Assembly: GCF_000187995.2 (NCBI RefSeq)
Contig: NZ_AEUW02000001.1
Location: 1,054,001-1,118,000, forward strand
From: Streptococcus macacae NCTC 11558
GTDB lineage: Bacteria; Bacillota; Bacilli; Lactobacillales; Streptococcaceae
Direction: 5' to 3'
DNA: 64,000 nucleotides
The position numbers and the translations under genes were made by a program. Below, piece by piece: positions 8,816 through 18,779 of this stretch (positions within the stretch are counted from its first letter, which is position 1; each line of letters begins with the position of its first letter). The notes under the pieces are model-generated. The model did not search any database, had not been told where the DNA came from, and saw only the letters and a program-made list of their open reading frames with translations.

Positions 8816-9844
8816 ATGAAAAAATACTTAACCCCAAAATTTTTCGGACTTGGACTGATGCTGCTTACCCTATCTGTAGGCTTGGCAGCCTGCTCAAATT
8901 CCTCTTCTTCGACATCCAAAAACTATGATGCTTCAGAAAAAGATCCTTACGTCCTAAAAATCTCTGAAAATTCCGATCTTTGCGGTGCCCCACAGCAAAT
9001 AGCTGTTGAAAAAGGCTTCTTTAGGGAGGTTGGTTTAAAATATAAGGTCGTTAAAATTGGGCAGGATACTTCTAACCTGGATGCTCTCAATGCTGGCAAA
9101 ATTGATGCCTCCAATTCCTTGATGGCAAGTATTATCCAGCCTTTAGCCAACGGTGCTAAATTAAAAATCACAACTGGCCTTCATACCGGCTGTCTGCAGC
9201 TATTAACGAAAGATGGTAAAATCAAATCTGCTGCTGATCTAAAGGGTAAGAAAATCGGAGTGACTGCTGTTGCAGGCAGTCCTGCCATTTTTGCCAAGCG
9301 TGTTTTGGCGAAGTCCGGCTTAAAAGTCTCTGACGATAAAGGTGATGTTAGCTTTGTTACTTACCAAAGCGATCAGTTAGGTCAGGTTTTAGATAAAGGC
9401 GAAGTTGATGCTATTGCCCTGGGCGATCCAGACACCGAAGTTTTGAAAAAACAGTATCACTTTAAAACACTTGCCAATTCATCAACTGACAAGGGATTCA
9501 AAGATGAATACTGCTGTGTTGCCTATGTGTCAAACGATATAGCCAAAAAACACCCCGCCGTCACTGCTAAATATACTCTTGCTATGCAAAAAGCGACCAA
9601 CTGGATTCAAAAACATAAAGAGCAAACTGCTGCTATTCAATTAGATAAAAACTATGTTGCTGGAAATAAAGACAGCAACCTTACCAGTTTAAACAGTTAT
9701 ACTTTTAAACCCAGCTATTCTGGTGCTTATGATAGTTTCGATACTGTAGCTAGTGATTTACGGAAAATTGGTATTCTATCTGATGATGTTGATCTCAAAG
9801 CCTTAAGGACAAACTCCTTCTTAAAAGTTAAAGATGTGAAATAG
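8816..9844 (+). CDS. ABC transporter substrate-binding lipoprotein with extra cysteines
   Basis: Extracytoplasmic receptor of 342 residues in the NMT1/SsuA class. The signal peptide ends in lipobox LAAC, with C26 as the lipidated residue. The fold follows the pattern KISENSD...GAPQQIAVEKGFF...ADLKGKKIGVT. Four further cysteines lie at C56, C126 and C233-C234, which is unusual for a secreted streptococcal protein. They fall near expected ligand-contact loops (SDLCGAPQ, LHTGCLQL, DEYCCVAY) and suggest a thiol-reactive or metal-containing ligand. Cysteine/selenocysteine-bearing receptors of this class exist (SaoB type, from memory). Function beyond importer receptor is inferred. Confidence 0.82.
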   Translation: MKKYLTPKFFGLGLMLLTLSVGLAACSNSSSSTSKNYDASEKDPYVLKISENSDLCGAPQQIAVEKGFFREVGLKYKVVKIGQDTSNLDALNAGKIDASNSLMASIIQPLANGAKLKITTGLHTGCLQLLTKDGKIKSAADLKGKKIGVTAVAGSPAIFAKRVLAKSGLKVSDDKGDVSFVTYQSDQLGQVLDKGEVDAIALGDPDTEVLKKQYHFKTLANSSTDKGFKDEYCCVAYVSNDIAKKHPAVTAKYTLAMQKATNWIQKHKEQTAAIQLDKNYVAGNKDSNLTSLNSYTFKPSYSGAYDSFDTVASDLRKIGILSDDVDLKALRTNSFLKVKDVK

Positions 9845-9926
9845 TATAGTCACAAAAACCTATCCAGCCATTTAGAAACCATCACCTTTACAGAAATAAT
9901 ACTCAATGAACTCAAATCACATAACA

Positions 9927-9966
9927 AAAACGCATGAAATGGTTATCATCATTTCATGCGTTTTCT
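9927..9966. terminator. bidirectional terminator between the ABC operon and alaS
   Basis: Perfect 15-bp inverted repeat AAAACGCATGAAATG (9927-9941) and CATTTCATGCGTTTT (9950-9964) with an 8-base loop. T runs follow in both directions, so it can end both converging transcripts. Confidence 0.85.
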
Positions 9967-9986
9967 AATATTTACTATTATAATAA

Positions 9987-12605
9987 TTACAAATGTTCAC
10001 CTACTGCTGCGAGTAAGTCAGCAATCTTATTTGCATCTGAACCACCTGCCATGGCCATATCTGCCTTACCGCCGCCTCGGCCTGAGACGATTGGAGCCAA
10101 AGTCTTGATGAGATTGCCAGCGTGAACGTCTTTAGACTTGCTAGCCACAAGAACATTCACTTTTTCACCAATGCTGGCAACTAAAACAAGAACATCAGAG
10201 TAATCTTTTTGCTTCCACTTATCAGCAAAAGTACGCAGCGCTCCTGCATCAGCAGCTTCTACTTGACTGGCAATATAGCGTAGTCCGGCTGCTTCCTTAA
10301 CATCTTTAAAGATATCATCAGCTGCAGCTGCGGCTGCTTTTTCTTTGAGCTCTGTATTTTCCTTCTGCAGTTTATGCAACTGCTCTTGCAGCGAAACCAC
10401 TTTACTAGCAACTTGGCTCATTTGAGGTGCCTTGATAGTTGCAGCAATTTCTTTGAGCGCATCTTCTTCCTGACGGTAGGCTTTAAAGGCTTCCTTACTC
10501 GTCACTGCTAGGATTCGGCGAGTTCCTGAGCCAATACCCTCTTCTTTGACAATCTTAAAAAGTCCAATTTCAGACGTATTCTTAAGATGAGTACCGCCGC
10601 AAAGTTCAACGGAATAGTCTCCAATAGACACCACACGGACATTTTTTCCATACTTTTCACCAAAGAGAGCCATAGCCCCCATCCGTTTAGCGGTATCAAG
10701 GTCTGTCTCAATGGTTGTTACAGGAATAGCCTTCCAGATTTGTTCATTAACTTCCTCTTCAATACGACGGAGTTCTTCTGGCCCTACAGCTTCAAAATGG
10801 GTAAAGTCAAAGCGTAAAAATTCCGTTTCATTGAGAGACCCTGCTTGAGTAGCATGCTTGCCAATAACATTGTGAAGAGCAGCATGGAGCAAATGAGTAG
10901 CAGTGTGATTCTTCATGACCCGATTGCGGCGCTCATGATCAATTTCCAGGTGATAAACCCTTCCTACTGATAAGCTGGCCAAGACATCAACTGTATGAAG
11001 AGCTTGACCGTTTGGTGCTTTTTGCACATCTGTTACACGGGCAACGATATCCCCTTTGTCGTTCTTGATGACACCGCGGTCAGCTACCTGTCCCCCCATT
11101 TCAGCATAAAAAGGAGTTTCTGCAAAAACAAGTAAGGCCTGGCCTTCTGAAACAGCTTCTGTACGTTCATTGTCTGCAATGATGACTGACAGATTGCTGT
11201 CAAGTGCTTCTTTTTCATAGCTAAAGACGGATTTTTCTGTGATACTTGATAGGGTTTCATTTTGCATACCCATTGAACCACCTTTAACAACGCTGGCACG
11301 GGCACGCTCTTGCTGTTCTTTCATAGCAGCTTGAAAACCTGCATGGTCAATCTTAAAGCCTTGGTCTTCAGCTAATTCTTCAGTCAATTCAACTGGGAAA
11401 CCATAGGTATCGTAGAGTTTAAAGATGGCTTGCCCATCAAGCCTATCTTTACCAGCAGATTTTAAATCAGTCAAAAGCTGATCTAACATGCTTGAGCCCG
11501 CATCAATGGTTCGCGCAAAGGTTTCTTCCTCACGTTTGATGATTTTTTCAATAAAATCTTGCTTTTCAAGCACTTCTGGATAATAAGACTCCATAATCTT
11601 GCCCACAGTTGGTACCAACTGATATAAGAAGGGCTTATTGATACCCAGACGGCGGCCATGCATAACGGCACGGCGAAGCAGGCGGCGAAGGACGTAGCCT
11701 CGGCCTTCATTACCAGGCAGAGCACCATCGCCAACAGCAAATGAAAGAGAGCGGATATGGTCTGCAATGACCTTAAAGCTCATATTGTCGCCATCTGGAT
11801 CATAAGTCTTACCAGATAATTTTTCAATCTCACGAATAATGGGCATAAAGAGATCGGTTTCAAAGTTTGTTTTTGCCCCTTGCATAACCGCAACCAAGCG
11901 CTCCAAACCAGCACCCGTATCAATATTTTTATGAGGCAGTTCCTTGTATTTAGAACGCGGCACAGCTGGATCAGCATTAAATTGCGAAAGCACGATATTC
12001 CAAATTTCAATGTAACGATCGTTTTCAATATCTTCTTCCAAGAGACGCACACCAATATGATCAGGATCGAAGTCTTCCCCGCGGTCAAAGAAAATTTCTG
12101 TATCTGGTCCTGAAGGCCCGGCACCAATTTCCCAGAAGTTGTCCTCAATAGGGATCAGATGGCTTGGATCAACACCGCATTCAAGCCAACGATTGTAAGA
12201 ATCCTTATCATCTGGGTAATAGGTCATATACAGTTTATCTTTTGGTAAATCAAACCACTCAGGACTTGTTAGAAGTTCAAAGCCCCATTTGATAGCATCA
12301 TCACGGAAATAATCTCCCACTGAAAAATTCCCCAGCATCTCAAACATAGTATGGTGGCGAGCAGTCTTGCCGACATTTTCAATATCATTGGTACGAATAG
12401 CTTTTTGTGCATTAGTCAGCCGTGGATTTTCAGGAATAACGGATCCATCAAAATATTTTTTCAGCGTTGCAACGCCTGAGTTGATCCATAAAAGTGTCGG
12501 ATCATTGACAGGAACTAAGTTAGCTGATGGTTCAACAGCATGGCCTTTTGATTTCCAAAAATCCAACCACATTTGACGAACTTGTGCACTGGTTAATTGT
12601 TTCAT
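9987..12605 (-). CDS. alaS: alanyl-tRNA synthetase
   Basis: Charges tRNA-Ala and clears mis-made Ser/Gly-tRNA-Ala in the cytoplasm. Length of 872 residues is normal. The class II core is N-terminal ([17 protein letters not shown] is motif-2-type sequence). The editing domain carries [11 protein letters not shown] and the zinc/editing cysteine motif CGGTHLKNT, and the C-Ala domain ends with [19 protein letters not shown]-one-like gene lies upstream and a T-box leader lies upstream of that, so both genes are probably read from the T-box promoter and respond to uncharged tRNA-Ala. Confidence 0.97.
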   Translation of the reverse strand: MKQLTSAQVRQMWLDFWKSKGHAVEPSANLVPVNDPTLLWINSGVATLKKYFDGSVIPENPRLTNAQKAIRTNDIENVGKTARHHTMFEMLGNFSVGDYFRDDAIKWGFELLTSPEWFDLPKDKLYMTYYPDDKDSYNRWLECGVDPSHLIPIEDNFWEIGAGPSGPDTEIFFDRGEDFDPDHIGVRLLEEDIENDRYIEIWNIVLSQFNADPAVPRSKYKELPHKNIDTGAGLERLVAVMQGAKTNFETDLFMPIIREIEKLSGKTYDPDGDNMSFKVIADHIRSLSFAVGDGALPGNEGRGYVLRRLLRRAVMHGRRLGINKPFLYQLVPTVGKIMESYYPEVLEKQDFIEKIIKREEETFARTIDAGSSMLDQLLTDLKSAGKDRLDGQAIFKLYDTYGFPVELTEELAEDQGFKIDHAGFQAAMKEQQERARASVVKGGSMGMQNETLSSITEKSVFSYEKEALDSNLSVIIADNERTEAVSEGQALLVFAETPFYAEMGGQVADRGVIKNDKGDIVARVTDVQKAPNGQALHTVDVLASLSVGRVYHLEIDHERRNRVMKNHTATHLLHAALHNVIGKHATQAGSLNETEFLRFDFTHFEAVGPEELRRIEEEVNEQIWKAIPVTTIETDLDTAKRMGAMALFGEKYGKNVRVVSIGDYSVELCGGTHLKNTSEIGLFKIVKEEGIGSGTRRILAVTSKEAFKAYRQEEDALKEIAATIKAPQMSQVASKVVSLQEQLHKLQKENTELKEKAAAAAADDIFKDVKEAAGLRYIASQVEAADAGALRTFADKWKQKDYSDVLVLVASIGEKVNVLVASKSKDVHAGNLIKTLAPIVSGRGGGKADMAMAGGSDANKIADLLAAVGEHL

Positions 12606-12644
12606 TTATTTGTTAGTCCTTTTCCATTGTTTTATTCTAATTAG

Positions 12645-13139
12645 TTATCGGCCGCTGCTATTGGCACTGTGTTCTATTTCTTTGACATAATCAATAGCAA
12701 TGACCAATGAGATGACGAGATCAGCATACTGGTCATCATAGACTTCAATATTATAGGTAGAAGTCATCCGAAGCCATTCTTGAGAAATCTTGGCAACTGT
12801 CTGACCATTTTGACTAAGGGTAAAATTCATATTCCAGAAATCACCTTGAATTTTCATGCCCAGACCTTCAATAGTGTAATGAGGCTTAAAAAATGACAGG
12901 TCTTTTTTTAAGGAAAATGAAGAGCCGTTATTTAGACTGACATAAAATTTAGGGAGAAGAGACCAAGTCTTCTTTTGAATGTGACTGATCTGACTGCCTT
13001 GCATGTCGTAAATGGTAAATGTTTTAGGAATTTGCATAAAACTCCCCGCTACTTCATAAGAGGGTATACCCGCCTCATCTGTAATCGTAAATTTACCACC
13101 GAGTGACCACATTTTTTGTTTGATCCGAAAATTCTTCAT
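12645..13139 (-). CDS. LURP-one-related (DUF567/YxjI-like) protein
   Basis: A 164-residue soluble protein with the alternating beta-strand pattern of the LURP-one/Tubby-like family: MKNFRIKQKMWSLGGKFTI at the start, then a repeated ITDEAG...YEVAGS...FTIYDMQG module. The fold resembles phospholipid-binding Tubby and scramblases, but no function is proven in bacteria. It lies directly between the T-box leader and alaS, 39 bases from alaS, so it should share alanine-starvation control; why it does is not known. Confidence 0.78.
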   Translation of the reverse strand: MKNFRIKQKMWSLGGKFTITDEAGIPSYEVAGSFMQIPKTFTIYDMQGSQISHIQKKTWSLLPKFYVSLNNGSSFSLKKDLSFFKPHYTIEGLGMKIQGDFWNMNFTLSQNGQTVAKISQEWLRMTSTYNIEVYDDQYADLVISLVIAIDYVKEIEHSANSSGR

Positions 13140-13154
13140 CGTCTTTCTTTCTCC

Positions 13155-13337
13155 TCAAAAAAAGAAGTCCACTGTAAGAAGGGCGAAAAACCGCGGTACC
13201 ACCTTCATTCAATGAACTTGTCATTCTTATTATCTTATTCTATTGACTAATCAAGCAGCAAGATTTTTTGATTTGCATAGCTCACATCAACCGCTATTTT
13301 TCTGAAGCAAATAGTCTTTAAAAATCTATTCTTGATA
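13155..13337 (-). promoter_or_regulatory. T-box leader (tRNA-sensing riboswitch) for alaS operon
   Basis: Read on the minus strand, the conserved T-box sequence AAGGTGGTACCGCGG lies at 13191-13205. A short stem I is closed by GATTTTT/AAAAATC (13262-13326) and holds a possible GCU alanine specifier at 13279-13281. The competing terminator pairs AAGTTCATTG with CAGTGGACTT, plus GAAGG with CCTTC, and ends in a T7 run near 13157. Uncharged tRNA would stabilise the antiterminator. The T-box identity is clear; the specifier position is a guess. Stem I looks unusually short. Confidence 0.88.
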
Positions 13338-13343
13338 GAAATC

Positions 13344-13372
13344 ATTATACTGTCTTTTCTTATATCCGTCAA
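13344..13372 (-). promoter_or_regulatory. promoter of T-box/LURP-one/alaS transcript
   Basis: Minus-strand TTGACG (13367-13372), 17-bp spacer, TATAAT (13344-13349), directly upstream of the T-box leader. Confidence 0.8.
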
Positions 13373-13385
13373 TTGTTTAAAGCAA

Positions 13386-14405
13386 TCATTCTGCCGCTGT
13401 TGTCTGGGAATCAGTGCTTGCTTCAGTAGTCTTATCAGAGTTTGCAGTTGTTGCCTCACTCTTAGTCGTTGTTGTACTAGCAGATGTATCTGCCGCTTTA
13501 GCATATCTGGTGATAATATCATTCATCGTTTTATCTTTCACCTTAACATTGGCTTTTTTGAAAGCTTTACCAATGACGGCATTTCGGAAAGTCGCATTAT
13601 TGATTTTTTGATTGAGGATAATCTCTTTGAGACGACTCTTATAGGCCTTCCAATTAGCATTTTTATCAGCTTTGGAGGTTACCTTGATGATATAGTAGAG
13701 TGATTTTTGCTGACCTTGCTGTAAACTTTGATAATCAGCTGTTGTAATCAGATCCGAAACCTCTCCTTTTTTCAGACTGAAAGCTGCCTTAGAAACGGCA
13801 TCTGGAATATTGGTAGAACCAGAATCAAAAGTATATTCCGTCTTCTTTGTTTTACTGTTATCTTTTGCCAGCTTTTCAAAATCAGCACCGTCAGCTTTAG
13901 CTTGATCTAAAACAGATTTTGCCTTAGATTCATCATCCATTTGAATAAGCTGAACCGTAACTTCTGGATTATAGTCCTTATAGGCAGACTTATAATTTGC
14001 TGTTGTTAATTCTTTTTGTGCTTCTTGTTTGGAAGCATATTCTACTAATTTTTCAGCACGGATATATTGCTTATAAGTCTCTTTTGTGTAATTTTGCTGA
14101 GAAATAGCTGATAAAAAGTTCTTCTCACCGCCATAAGACTTAACAGTATTATTATAGGCTTCTTCAACTTGCTTATCGCTTACTTTGCCTTTATACTGTT
14201 TTTCAAAAACACGCGAGATTAGAATATTTAAAGTCGTCTGCTGAGCAGTAGGCGTTCCCTTTAGCTGATCATAGATGTCACCTACTGTCACAGTGTCACC
14301 TTTCATCGTAACAATCTTACTGCTTTCTGATGTCTTTGAACAAGCTGCCAGGGTCACAACCGATAGTAAAGTCAGCAACCCTGCAGCAATCGTACGTTTT
14401 TTCAT
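13386..14405 (-). CDS. prsA: foldase lipoprotein PrsA
   Basis: Extracytoplasmic lipoprotein that helps secreted proteins fold after Sec export. It has 339 residues, with a signal peptide ending in LAAC and lipidated C22. An N-terminal SurA-like helical region is followed by a parvulin-type region at about 145-240, and a low-complexity Thr/Ser/Ala tail spans 300-339. Streptococcal PrsA proteins often keep the parvulin fold without strong prolyl isomerase activity. The -10 TATAAT at 14441-14446 is preceded by TG. The gene lies downstream of the O-methyltransferase on the same strand. Confidence 0.9.
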   Translation of the reverse strand: MKKRTIAAGLLTLLSVVTLAACSKTSESSKIVTMKGDTVTVGDIYDQLKGTPTAQQTTLNILISRVFEKQYKGKVSDKQVEEAYNNTVKSYGGEKNFLSAISQQNYTKETYKQYIRAEKLVEYASKQEAQKELTTANYKSAYKDYNPEVTVQLIQMDDESKAKSVLDQAKADGADFEKLAKDNSKTKKTEYTFDSGSTNIPDAVSKAAFSLKKGEVSDLITTADYQSLQQGQQKSLYYIIKVTSKADKNANWKAYKSRLKEIILNQKINNATFRNAVIGKAFKKANVKVKDKTMNDIITRYAKAADTSASTTTTKSEATTANSDKTTEASTDSQTTAAE

Positions 14406-14440
14406 GTAATAATAAACTCCTTTTTGTCATTAACTCTTTC

Positions 14441-14449
14441 ATTATAACA
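14441..14449 (-). promoter_or_regulatory. extended -10 promoter of prsA
   Basis: Minus-strand TGTTATAAT, with about 36 bases between the -10 and the prsA start and RBS AAAGGAG in between. No good -35 is visible. Confidence 0.55.
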
Positions 14450-14467
14450 TAATATCTTAAAAATGAC

Positions 14468-15175
14468 TTAATCAGTCAAAGTGATTTCAGAATTGTTTTT
14501 ACGGATAACTAACAGCCCATCTCCAAGAGGAAGCAAACTAGCTGTCAAGCCAGGATTTTTAAGAGTAGCATCAAGCAAACGATGAAGACCGCGGTAAATG
14601 GCTCTTTGATTTCTATGTACCTTTTCAATAGTTTTGACAAGATCACCGCCTTGAAAAATATCATCTATAAAAATAACTCCGCCAACTTCTAAGTGTTTCA
14701 AAACCTGCGGAAGAAACACAATGTATTTTGCTTTAGCAGAATCCATAAAAACAAAATCATAAGTCTCATCCAGTTGATTCAGTAAGTCTGCAGCATCTCC
14801 TTCGAGCAGGGTAATTTGTCTTCTTTGATCATATTCTCTAAAATTTTTTTGAGCTAAGGCAATCATTTCAGGATTACGATCAATCGTTGTGATCTTAGAG
14901 CAAGGAGCACTCTCAGCCATTAAAAGAGCTGAAAAGCCAATAGCTGTTCCTATTTCCAAAATCTTTTTTGGCTGCATTGTTTGGAGAAAAAAGCGAAAAT
15001 AAGAAACTGTTTCAGAAGGAATGATAGGAATATTTTCTTCATCAGCAAACTTTTCCAGCTCTTTAAGAAAGCCCTCATTTTCCTTTTGCTCATGGCGCAG
15101 GTAGTAAAGGATATCTTCATTAATAATAGGGCGTCGCATATTGTGATTCGCATTTTTACTATAAGATTTAACCAT
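14468..15175 (-). CDS. SAM-dependent O-methyltransferase (class I, caffeoyl-CoA type)
   Basis: Cytoplasmic methyltransferase of 235 residues. SAM motif I is KILEIGTAIGFSALLMA, the acidic loop is ITTIDRNPEMI, and EGDAADLL and YDFVFMDSAKAKY carry the metal/SAM residues. The substrate is unknown; related proteins methylate tRNA (TrmR) or small catechols. The start at 15175 gives the N-terminus MVKSYSKNANHNMRRP that I recall from other streptococci. There is no RBS: a TGTTATAAT promoter element ends 7 bases before the A of ATG, so the mRNA may be leaderless. Confidence 0.85.
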   Translation of the reverse strand: MVKSYSKNANHNMRRPIINEDILYYLRHEQKENEGFLKELEKFADEENIPIIPSETVSYFRFFLQTMQPKKILEIGTAIGFSALLMAESAPCSKITTIDRNPEMIALAQKNFREYDQRRQITLLEGDAADLLNQLDETYDFVFMDSAKAKYIVFLPQVLKHLEVGGVIFIDDIFQGGDLVKTIEKVHRNQRAIYRGLHRLLDATLKNPGLTASLLPLGDGLLVIRKNNSEITLTD

Positions 15176-15181
15176 AATGCC

Positions 15182-15190
15182 ATTATAACA
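15182..15190 (-). promoter_or_regulatory. extended -10 giving a predicted leaderless transcript
   Basis: Minus-strand TGTTATAAT. Six bases (GGCATT) separate the -10 from the start codon, which places +1 on the A of ATG at 15175. Confidence 0.6.
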
Positions 15191-15236
15191 AAAATTCCTC
15201 AACCCGGGTTAAGAGTTTAAGGAATAATAGTGACTT

Positions 15237-15854
15237 TTAAAAATCAAATAACTTGGTCAAGGATTGTAAATCCTCAATTTTCTGATTAAGATCCGAATTG
15301 GGCTGGACTAAGTTAATAGATTGAATGCCCGCATTTTCAGCAGTTTCAGCATCAAGACGTCTATCACCAATATAATAAGTCTTATCCTTGTCTAAATGAT
15401 ATTTCTCCAGCAAATAAAAGATTCCCTGCGGATCTGGTTTACGTTTAAAACCTGATGCACTTGTTACTACCTCAGTAAAATAAGAGTCAATCCCTAATTC
15501 TGTCAGCACAGCTTGGGCAGATGCTCCTTTATGGGTATATACAAATTGCTCAATAGCCCTATCTTTTGCCCATTGCAAGGTTTCTTTAGCAAAGGGCATC
15601 AGCTTAATTTTATCATCACGTTTAACTTGTTCTTGCATAAAGAAAGTTTTTAATTCTTTGGCAGAAAAGCTGTGCTGTTTTGCCAGTATATCCAAGAGTT
15701 TTCCAACCGATTCTTTGATAATAAAAGTCCGAATAGGTTTCGCTTGAAAATCGAAACCAAAGTGATCATAAGTAACAGCCAGTGCTTCCATAATGGCCTC
15801 ATAAGAATCAATTAAAGTGCCATCTAAATCCCAAATAAAAACTGTTTGCGACAT
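15237..15854 (-). CDS. HAD-superfamily phosphatase (phosphoglycolate phosphatase-like)
   Basis: Cytoplasmic hydrolase of 205 residues. Motif I WDLDGTLIDS (nucleophile D9, acid D11) opens the protein; the threonine of motif II is in FVYTHKG, motif III is FKRKPDP and motif IV is YYIGDRRLD. The helical cap between motifs I and II makes it HAD subfamily IA. Substrate is not predictable from sequence. It lies 19 bases downstream of pepF on the same strand and is probably in its transcript. Confidence 0.83.
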   Translation of the reverse strand: MSQTVFIWDLDGTLIDSYEAIMEALAVTYDHFGFDFQAKPIRTFIIKESVGKLLDILAKQHSFSAKELKTFFMQEQVKRDDKIKLMPFAKETLQWAKDRAIEQFVYTHKGASAQAVLTELGIDSYFTEVVTSASGFKRKPDPQGIFYLLEKYHLDKDKTYYIGDRRLDAETAENAGIQSINLVQPNSDLNQKIEDLQSLTKLFDF

Positions 15855-15873
15855 TATTTCTCCATTTCATTTT

Positions 15874-17676
15874 TCATTGAACAATCCCTTTTTCGACTAA
15901 TTTTTCCAGCTCTATTAACCGTTCTTCAAAAACTTTAAAGGCTTGATCCAGATAGACTGAATCCGTCATATCAAGACCTGCTTTAGCAATTACATTGAGA
16001 GGATAATCTGAATTACCTGCCTTGAGATAGTCAAGGTACTTATCCTTATCTTCTTGAGCGCCGTGCACTATTTTTTGAGCTAAGAAATTAGCTGCAGCAA
16101 AGCCTGTAGCATACTGGTAAACATAAAAATTGTAATAAAAATGCGGGATTCTAGCCCATTCATATTGAATTTTGGGATTATCTTCCTTGCTTAAACCATA
16201 GTATTTTTCATTGAGATCTGCATAAAGATTATTGAGATAGTCACTAGTGAGAACTTGGCCTGCTTGATCAGCCTTATAAATGCGGTCTTCAAATTCAGCA
16301 AATTGAGTTTGGCGAAAAACCGTTCCTTTGAAATCATCAAGATAATGATTAAGAATAGCAAAACGCTGCCTATCATCTGTTACTTCTTTAAGCAAGGTCT
16401 CTGTTAAAATATTTTCATTGGTTGTTGAGGCAATCTCGGCTAGAAAAATAGAATAATCACCATAAACATAAGGCTGATTTTCACGTGTAAAGGTAGAATG
16501 CAAAGAGTGCCCTGTTTCATGAACAAGAGTAAAGAGATTATCCAAGGTATCCTGCCAATTAAGCAGCATAAAGGCATTCGTGTCATAAGAGCCGCCCGAA
16601 TAAGCACCCGAACGCTTACCCTTATTAACCTGCACATCAATCCAACGTTCTCTAAAAGCACGGTGCACACGCTCAGCATAAGCTGTACCAAAAACAGCTA
16701 ATACTTCTTCAGCTTTTTTCAAAGCAGCTTCATAGGTAAAGCTCATATCTGCTTCGGATAGCGGTGTATAAAGATCGTACATCTTAAGCTCATCGAGTCC
16801 TAAAATCTTTTGCCGCAGTTTGACATAACGCTGCAGCAAGGGCAAGTGTTTATTAACCGCTTCGATTAAGAGATCATAGACAGCTTCTGGAATGAAATTG
16901 GCTGCCAGGGCTGCTTCACGGGCACTGCCATAATTCCTGATTTTTGCCTGAAAATTATTGGCCTTAACATTGGTTTGCAGTGTTTTAGCATAAGTATGCT
17001 GATACTGCTCATAAATGCTGTACATAGCCTCATAAGCTTCTTTCCGAACATCACGGTTCTTAGACTCCATCAAGCTGATAAAGTTACCATGAGACAATTC
17101 AACTTTTTCTCCCATCTCATCGCTGACCCAAGGAAAAACAATATCAGCATTATCAAGAATTTCAAAGGTTTCACTGGCAGCTCCAAAAATTTCACTGGCT
17201 TCTGCCAAAAGCGCTTCTTCCTTTTGAGAAAGGACATGCTCCTTTTGTTTGAATAATTTTTCAAAGAAATGCTGATAAGGCAGCAAGTCTGGGCATTCTG
17301 TCAAAAAATCCTGATAGTTTTCTTTAGATAAAAGCATAAATTCAGGTTCATAAAAAGCAAAAGCTTGATTAAATTTAGCTGCCAAAGCTGTTGCTCTTGC
17401 TTGCAATTCCTGATAGTAACTGACCGTTGTGTCTTGGTCATTCCTCATAGAAGCATAAACATAAAGCTTTTCCAAACGACGGCTAAGAGCCAAATAAAGT
17501 TCTGTAATCTCTAACAAACTTTGACTGGAATCCAATAAATGTCCTGACTTGCCCTTGGCTGCTTCTAAGTCATCAATAAGACTTTTTTCTTCCTTTTCCC
17601 AGGCTTTATCGCTAGGAAAAACGGTGGTTAAATCCCACTGGTATTTTTCTTCAATATGACTGCGGTTATCAGACAT
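15874..17676 (-). CDS. pepF: oligoendopeptidase F (M3B family)
   Basis: Zinc metallopeptidase of 600 residues that cuts medium-size peptides in the cytoplasm. The zinc site HETGH is at 386-390, with the third ligand in [11 protein letters not shown] about 25 residues later. Length is normal for the PepF/PepB family. It is immediately downstream of coiA (10-base gap) and upstream of the HAD gene, as in other streptococci, so it may be carried on the competence-induced coiA transcript. Family is certain. Confidence 0.93.
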   Translation of the reverse strand: MSDNRSHIEEKYQWDLTTVFPSDKAWEKEEKSLIDDLEAAKGKSGHLLDSSQSLLEITELYLALSRRLEKLYVYASMRNDQDTTVSYYQELQARATALAAKFNQAFAFYEPEFMLLSKENYQDFLTECPDLLPYQHFFEKLFKQKEHVLSQKEEALLAEASEIFGAASETFEILDNADIVFPWVSDEMGEKVELSHGNFISLMESKNRDVRKEAYEAMYSIYEQYQHTYAKTLQTNVKANNFQAKIRNYGSAREAALAANFIPEAVYDLLIEAVNKHLPLLQRYVKLRQKILGLDELKMYDLYTPLSEADMSFTYEAALKKAEEVLAVFGTAYAERVHRAFRERWIDVQVNKGKRSGAYSGGSYDTNAFMLLNWQDTLDNLFTLVHETGHSLHSTFTRENQPYVYGDYSIFLAEIASTTNENILTETLLKEVTDDRQRFAILNHYLDDFKGTVFRQTQFAEFEDRIYKADQAGQVLTSDYLNNLYADLNEKYYGLSKEDNPKIQYEWARIPHFYYNFYVYQYATGFAAANFLAQKIVHGAQEDKDKYLDYLKAGNSDYPLNVIAKAGLDMTDSVYLDQAFKVFEERLIELEKLVEKGIVQ

Positions 17677-17686
17677 GAACTGCTCC

Positions 17687-18637
17687 TTAATGATTTGTTT
17701 CTTTCATTTTATCATAAAAGGCTGGCGGATACAGTTCTTGAGTGGCTCTATTTCCTTGTTTTTGATAATATTGGAAAAAAGCAGTGCGAAAATAAATCAA
17801 ATCCTGATTGATCTGACAAAATCCCCTTGAACATTGCGGCGGTCTTACCTGCGGGAAAAAATCAGCGTCTGATTGTGCTATCAGATTGCGCCCTTGTAAA
17901 TAAGCGGCTTCCTGCTGACGCAGCCAATAAGGGTTCCTTGCCATAAGTTGTTTTTGAATTGCTAAACCAACTTGCCTGCGCTGCTTCACATGATAAGACA
18001 TAACCGCCTGCTGGACATAGGGCAGGCGCAAAAAACTCATCATATGATGATTAAAAGAACAGGACTGGGTCTTATAATAGACCCTTCCAAATAAATCCTC
18101 ATAAATCAAATACTTTAACCGCAATTCATGCTTGTGAATGTCTAATTCCCAAAGATGAAAGCCCATATTTTTCGAAAAATAAAGGAACTGCTTTTGCAAG
18201 CTGGATAAGCTCCTGCCCAGCCAAAGCTTTTCACCCAGCAGCCAAAGCACCTGATAACCATGTTTTTGATAAGCTTGCGTGCGCTCCCGCAAACGGTCTT
18301 CAGACAAGCGGGAGCACTGAACCTCCAAGGCTAACTTGTGATTAATCAGTAAATCTGCGATTTGTCCAATTCCTGCTATAATTTTTTCGATTTCAACTCT
18401 TTCTGTTTGGGACAATGACCAATAAAGTTTTGCTTTCAGGTTTAAATGTTCGGCAGATTCGTTTTCACTGTAAAATTGACAGCCTTGCAAAGAGATATGA
18501 GCAAAATGCGGACGCATAATCTTACCCTTTTTTAGCCTTACAGGCGATTGACAAACGGGACAGTAAAAATCTCCCTTTACAGGAATTTCAGTCAAAAGAT
18601 TAACCAGCTTCCCATTTTTATTTCTTGCAGACAGCAT
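17687..18637 (-). CDS. coiA: competence protein CoiA
   Basis: Needed for processing of incoming DNA during transformation. The protein has 316 residues from the ATG at 18637, which has AAGGGGA 7 bases upstream; a start at 18679 would add 14 residues but overlaps a hairpin. The N-terminal CPVCQSPV (C26, C29) and MRPHFAH motifs and the nuclease-like [14 protein letters not shown] match CoiA. A TACGAATA ComX box sits about 135 bases upstream, so late-competence control is expected. pepF follows 10 bases downstream. Confidence 0.92.
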   Translation of the reverse strand: MLSARNKNGKLVNLLTEIPVKGDFYCPVCQSPVRLKKGKIMRPHFAHISLQGCQFYSENESAEHLNLKAKLYWSLSQTERVEIEKIIAGIGQIADLLINHKLALEVQCSRLSEDRLRERTQAYQKHGYQVLWLLGEKLWLGRSLSSLQKQFLYFSKNMGFHLWELDIHKHELRLKYLIYEDLFGRVYYKTQSCSFNHHMMSFLRLPYVQQAVMSYHVKQRRQVGLAIQKQLMARNPYWLRQQEAAYLQGRNLIAQSDADFFPQVRPPQCSRGFCQINQDLIYFRTAFFQYYQKQGNRATQELYPPAFYDKMKETNH

Positions 18638-18668
18638 CGCAAATCCCCTTCCAAGCAGATATTTAAAA

Positions 18669-18688
18669 AGCCTGCTCAAAGGCAGACT
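18669..18688. terminator. terminator-like hairpin in the coiA leader
   Basis: Stem AGCCTGC (18669-18675) and GCAGACT (18682-18688; one G-T pair on the minus strand) with a 6-base loop. On the minus strand TTTTT follows. It sits between the ComX box and the coiA start, where it could act as an attenuator. Confidence 0.5.
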
Positions 18689-18771
18689 TTAAAAGCTAGT
18701 TCTTCCATAGTGTCAAATAAAAAATAATACAGAATCCTTTCAAAGAATATTGAACTGGCCTTTACTTACAC

Positions 18772-18779
18772 TATTCGTA
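18772..18779 (-). promoter_or_regulatory. ComX (cin) box of coiA
   Basis: Exact TACGAATA on the minus strand, the SigX/ComX -10-like element of streptococcal late competence genes. Confidence 0.85.

Noticed and set aside
9897..9920. ATACTCAATGAACTCAAATC, resembling one end of a RUP-like element
   Set aside because: Only about 20 bases match and no second end is present before the terminator.
9987..12605. Several long antisense and alternate-frame ORFs inside alaS, pepF, cshA and spaP
   Set aside because: They are shadows of the real genes: no RBS, odd composition and no recognisable motifs.
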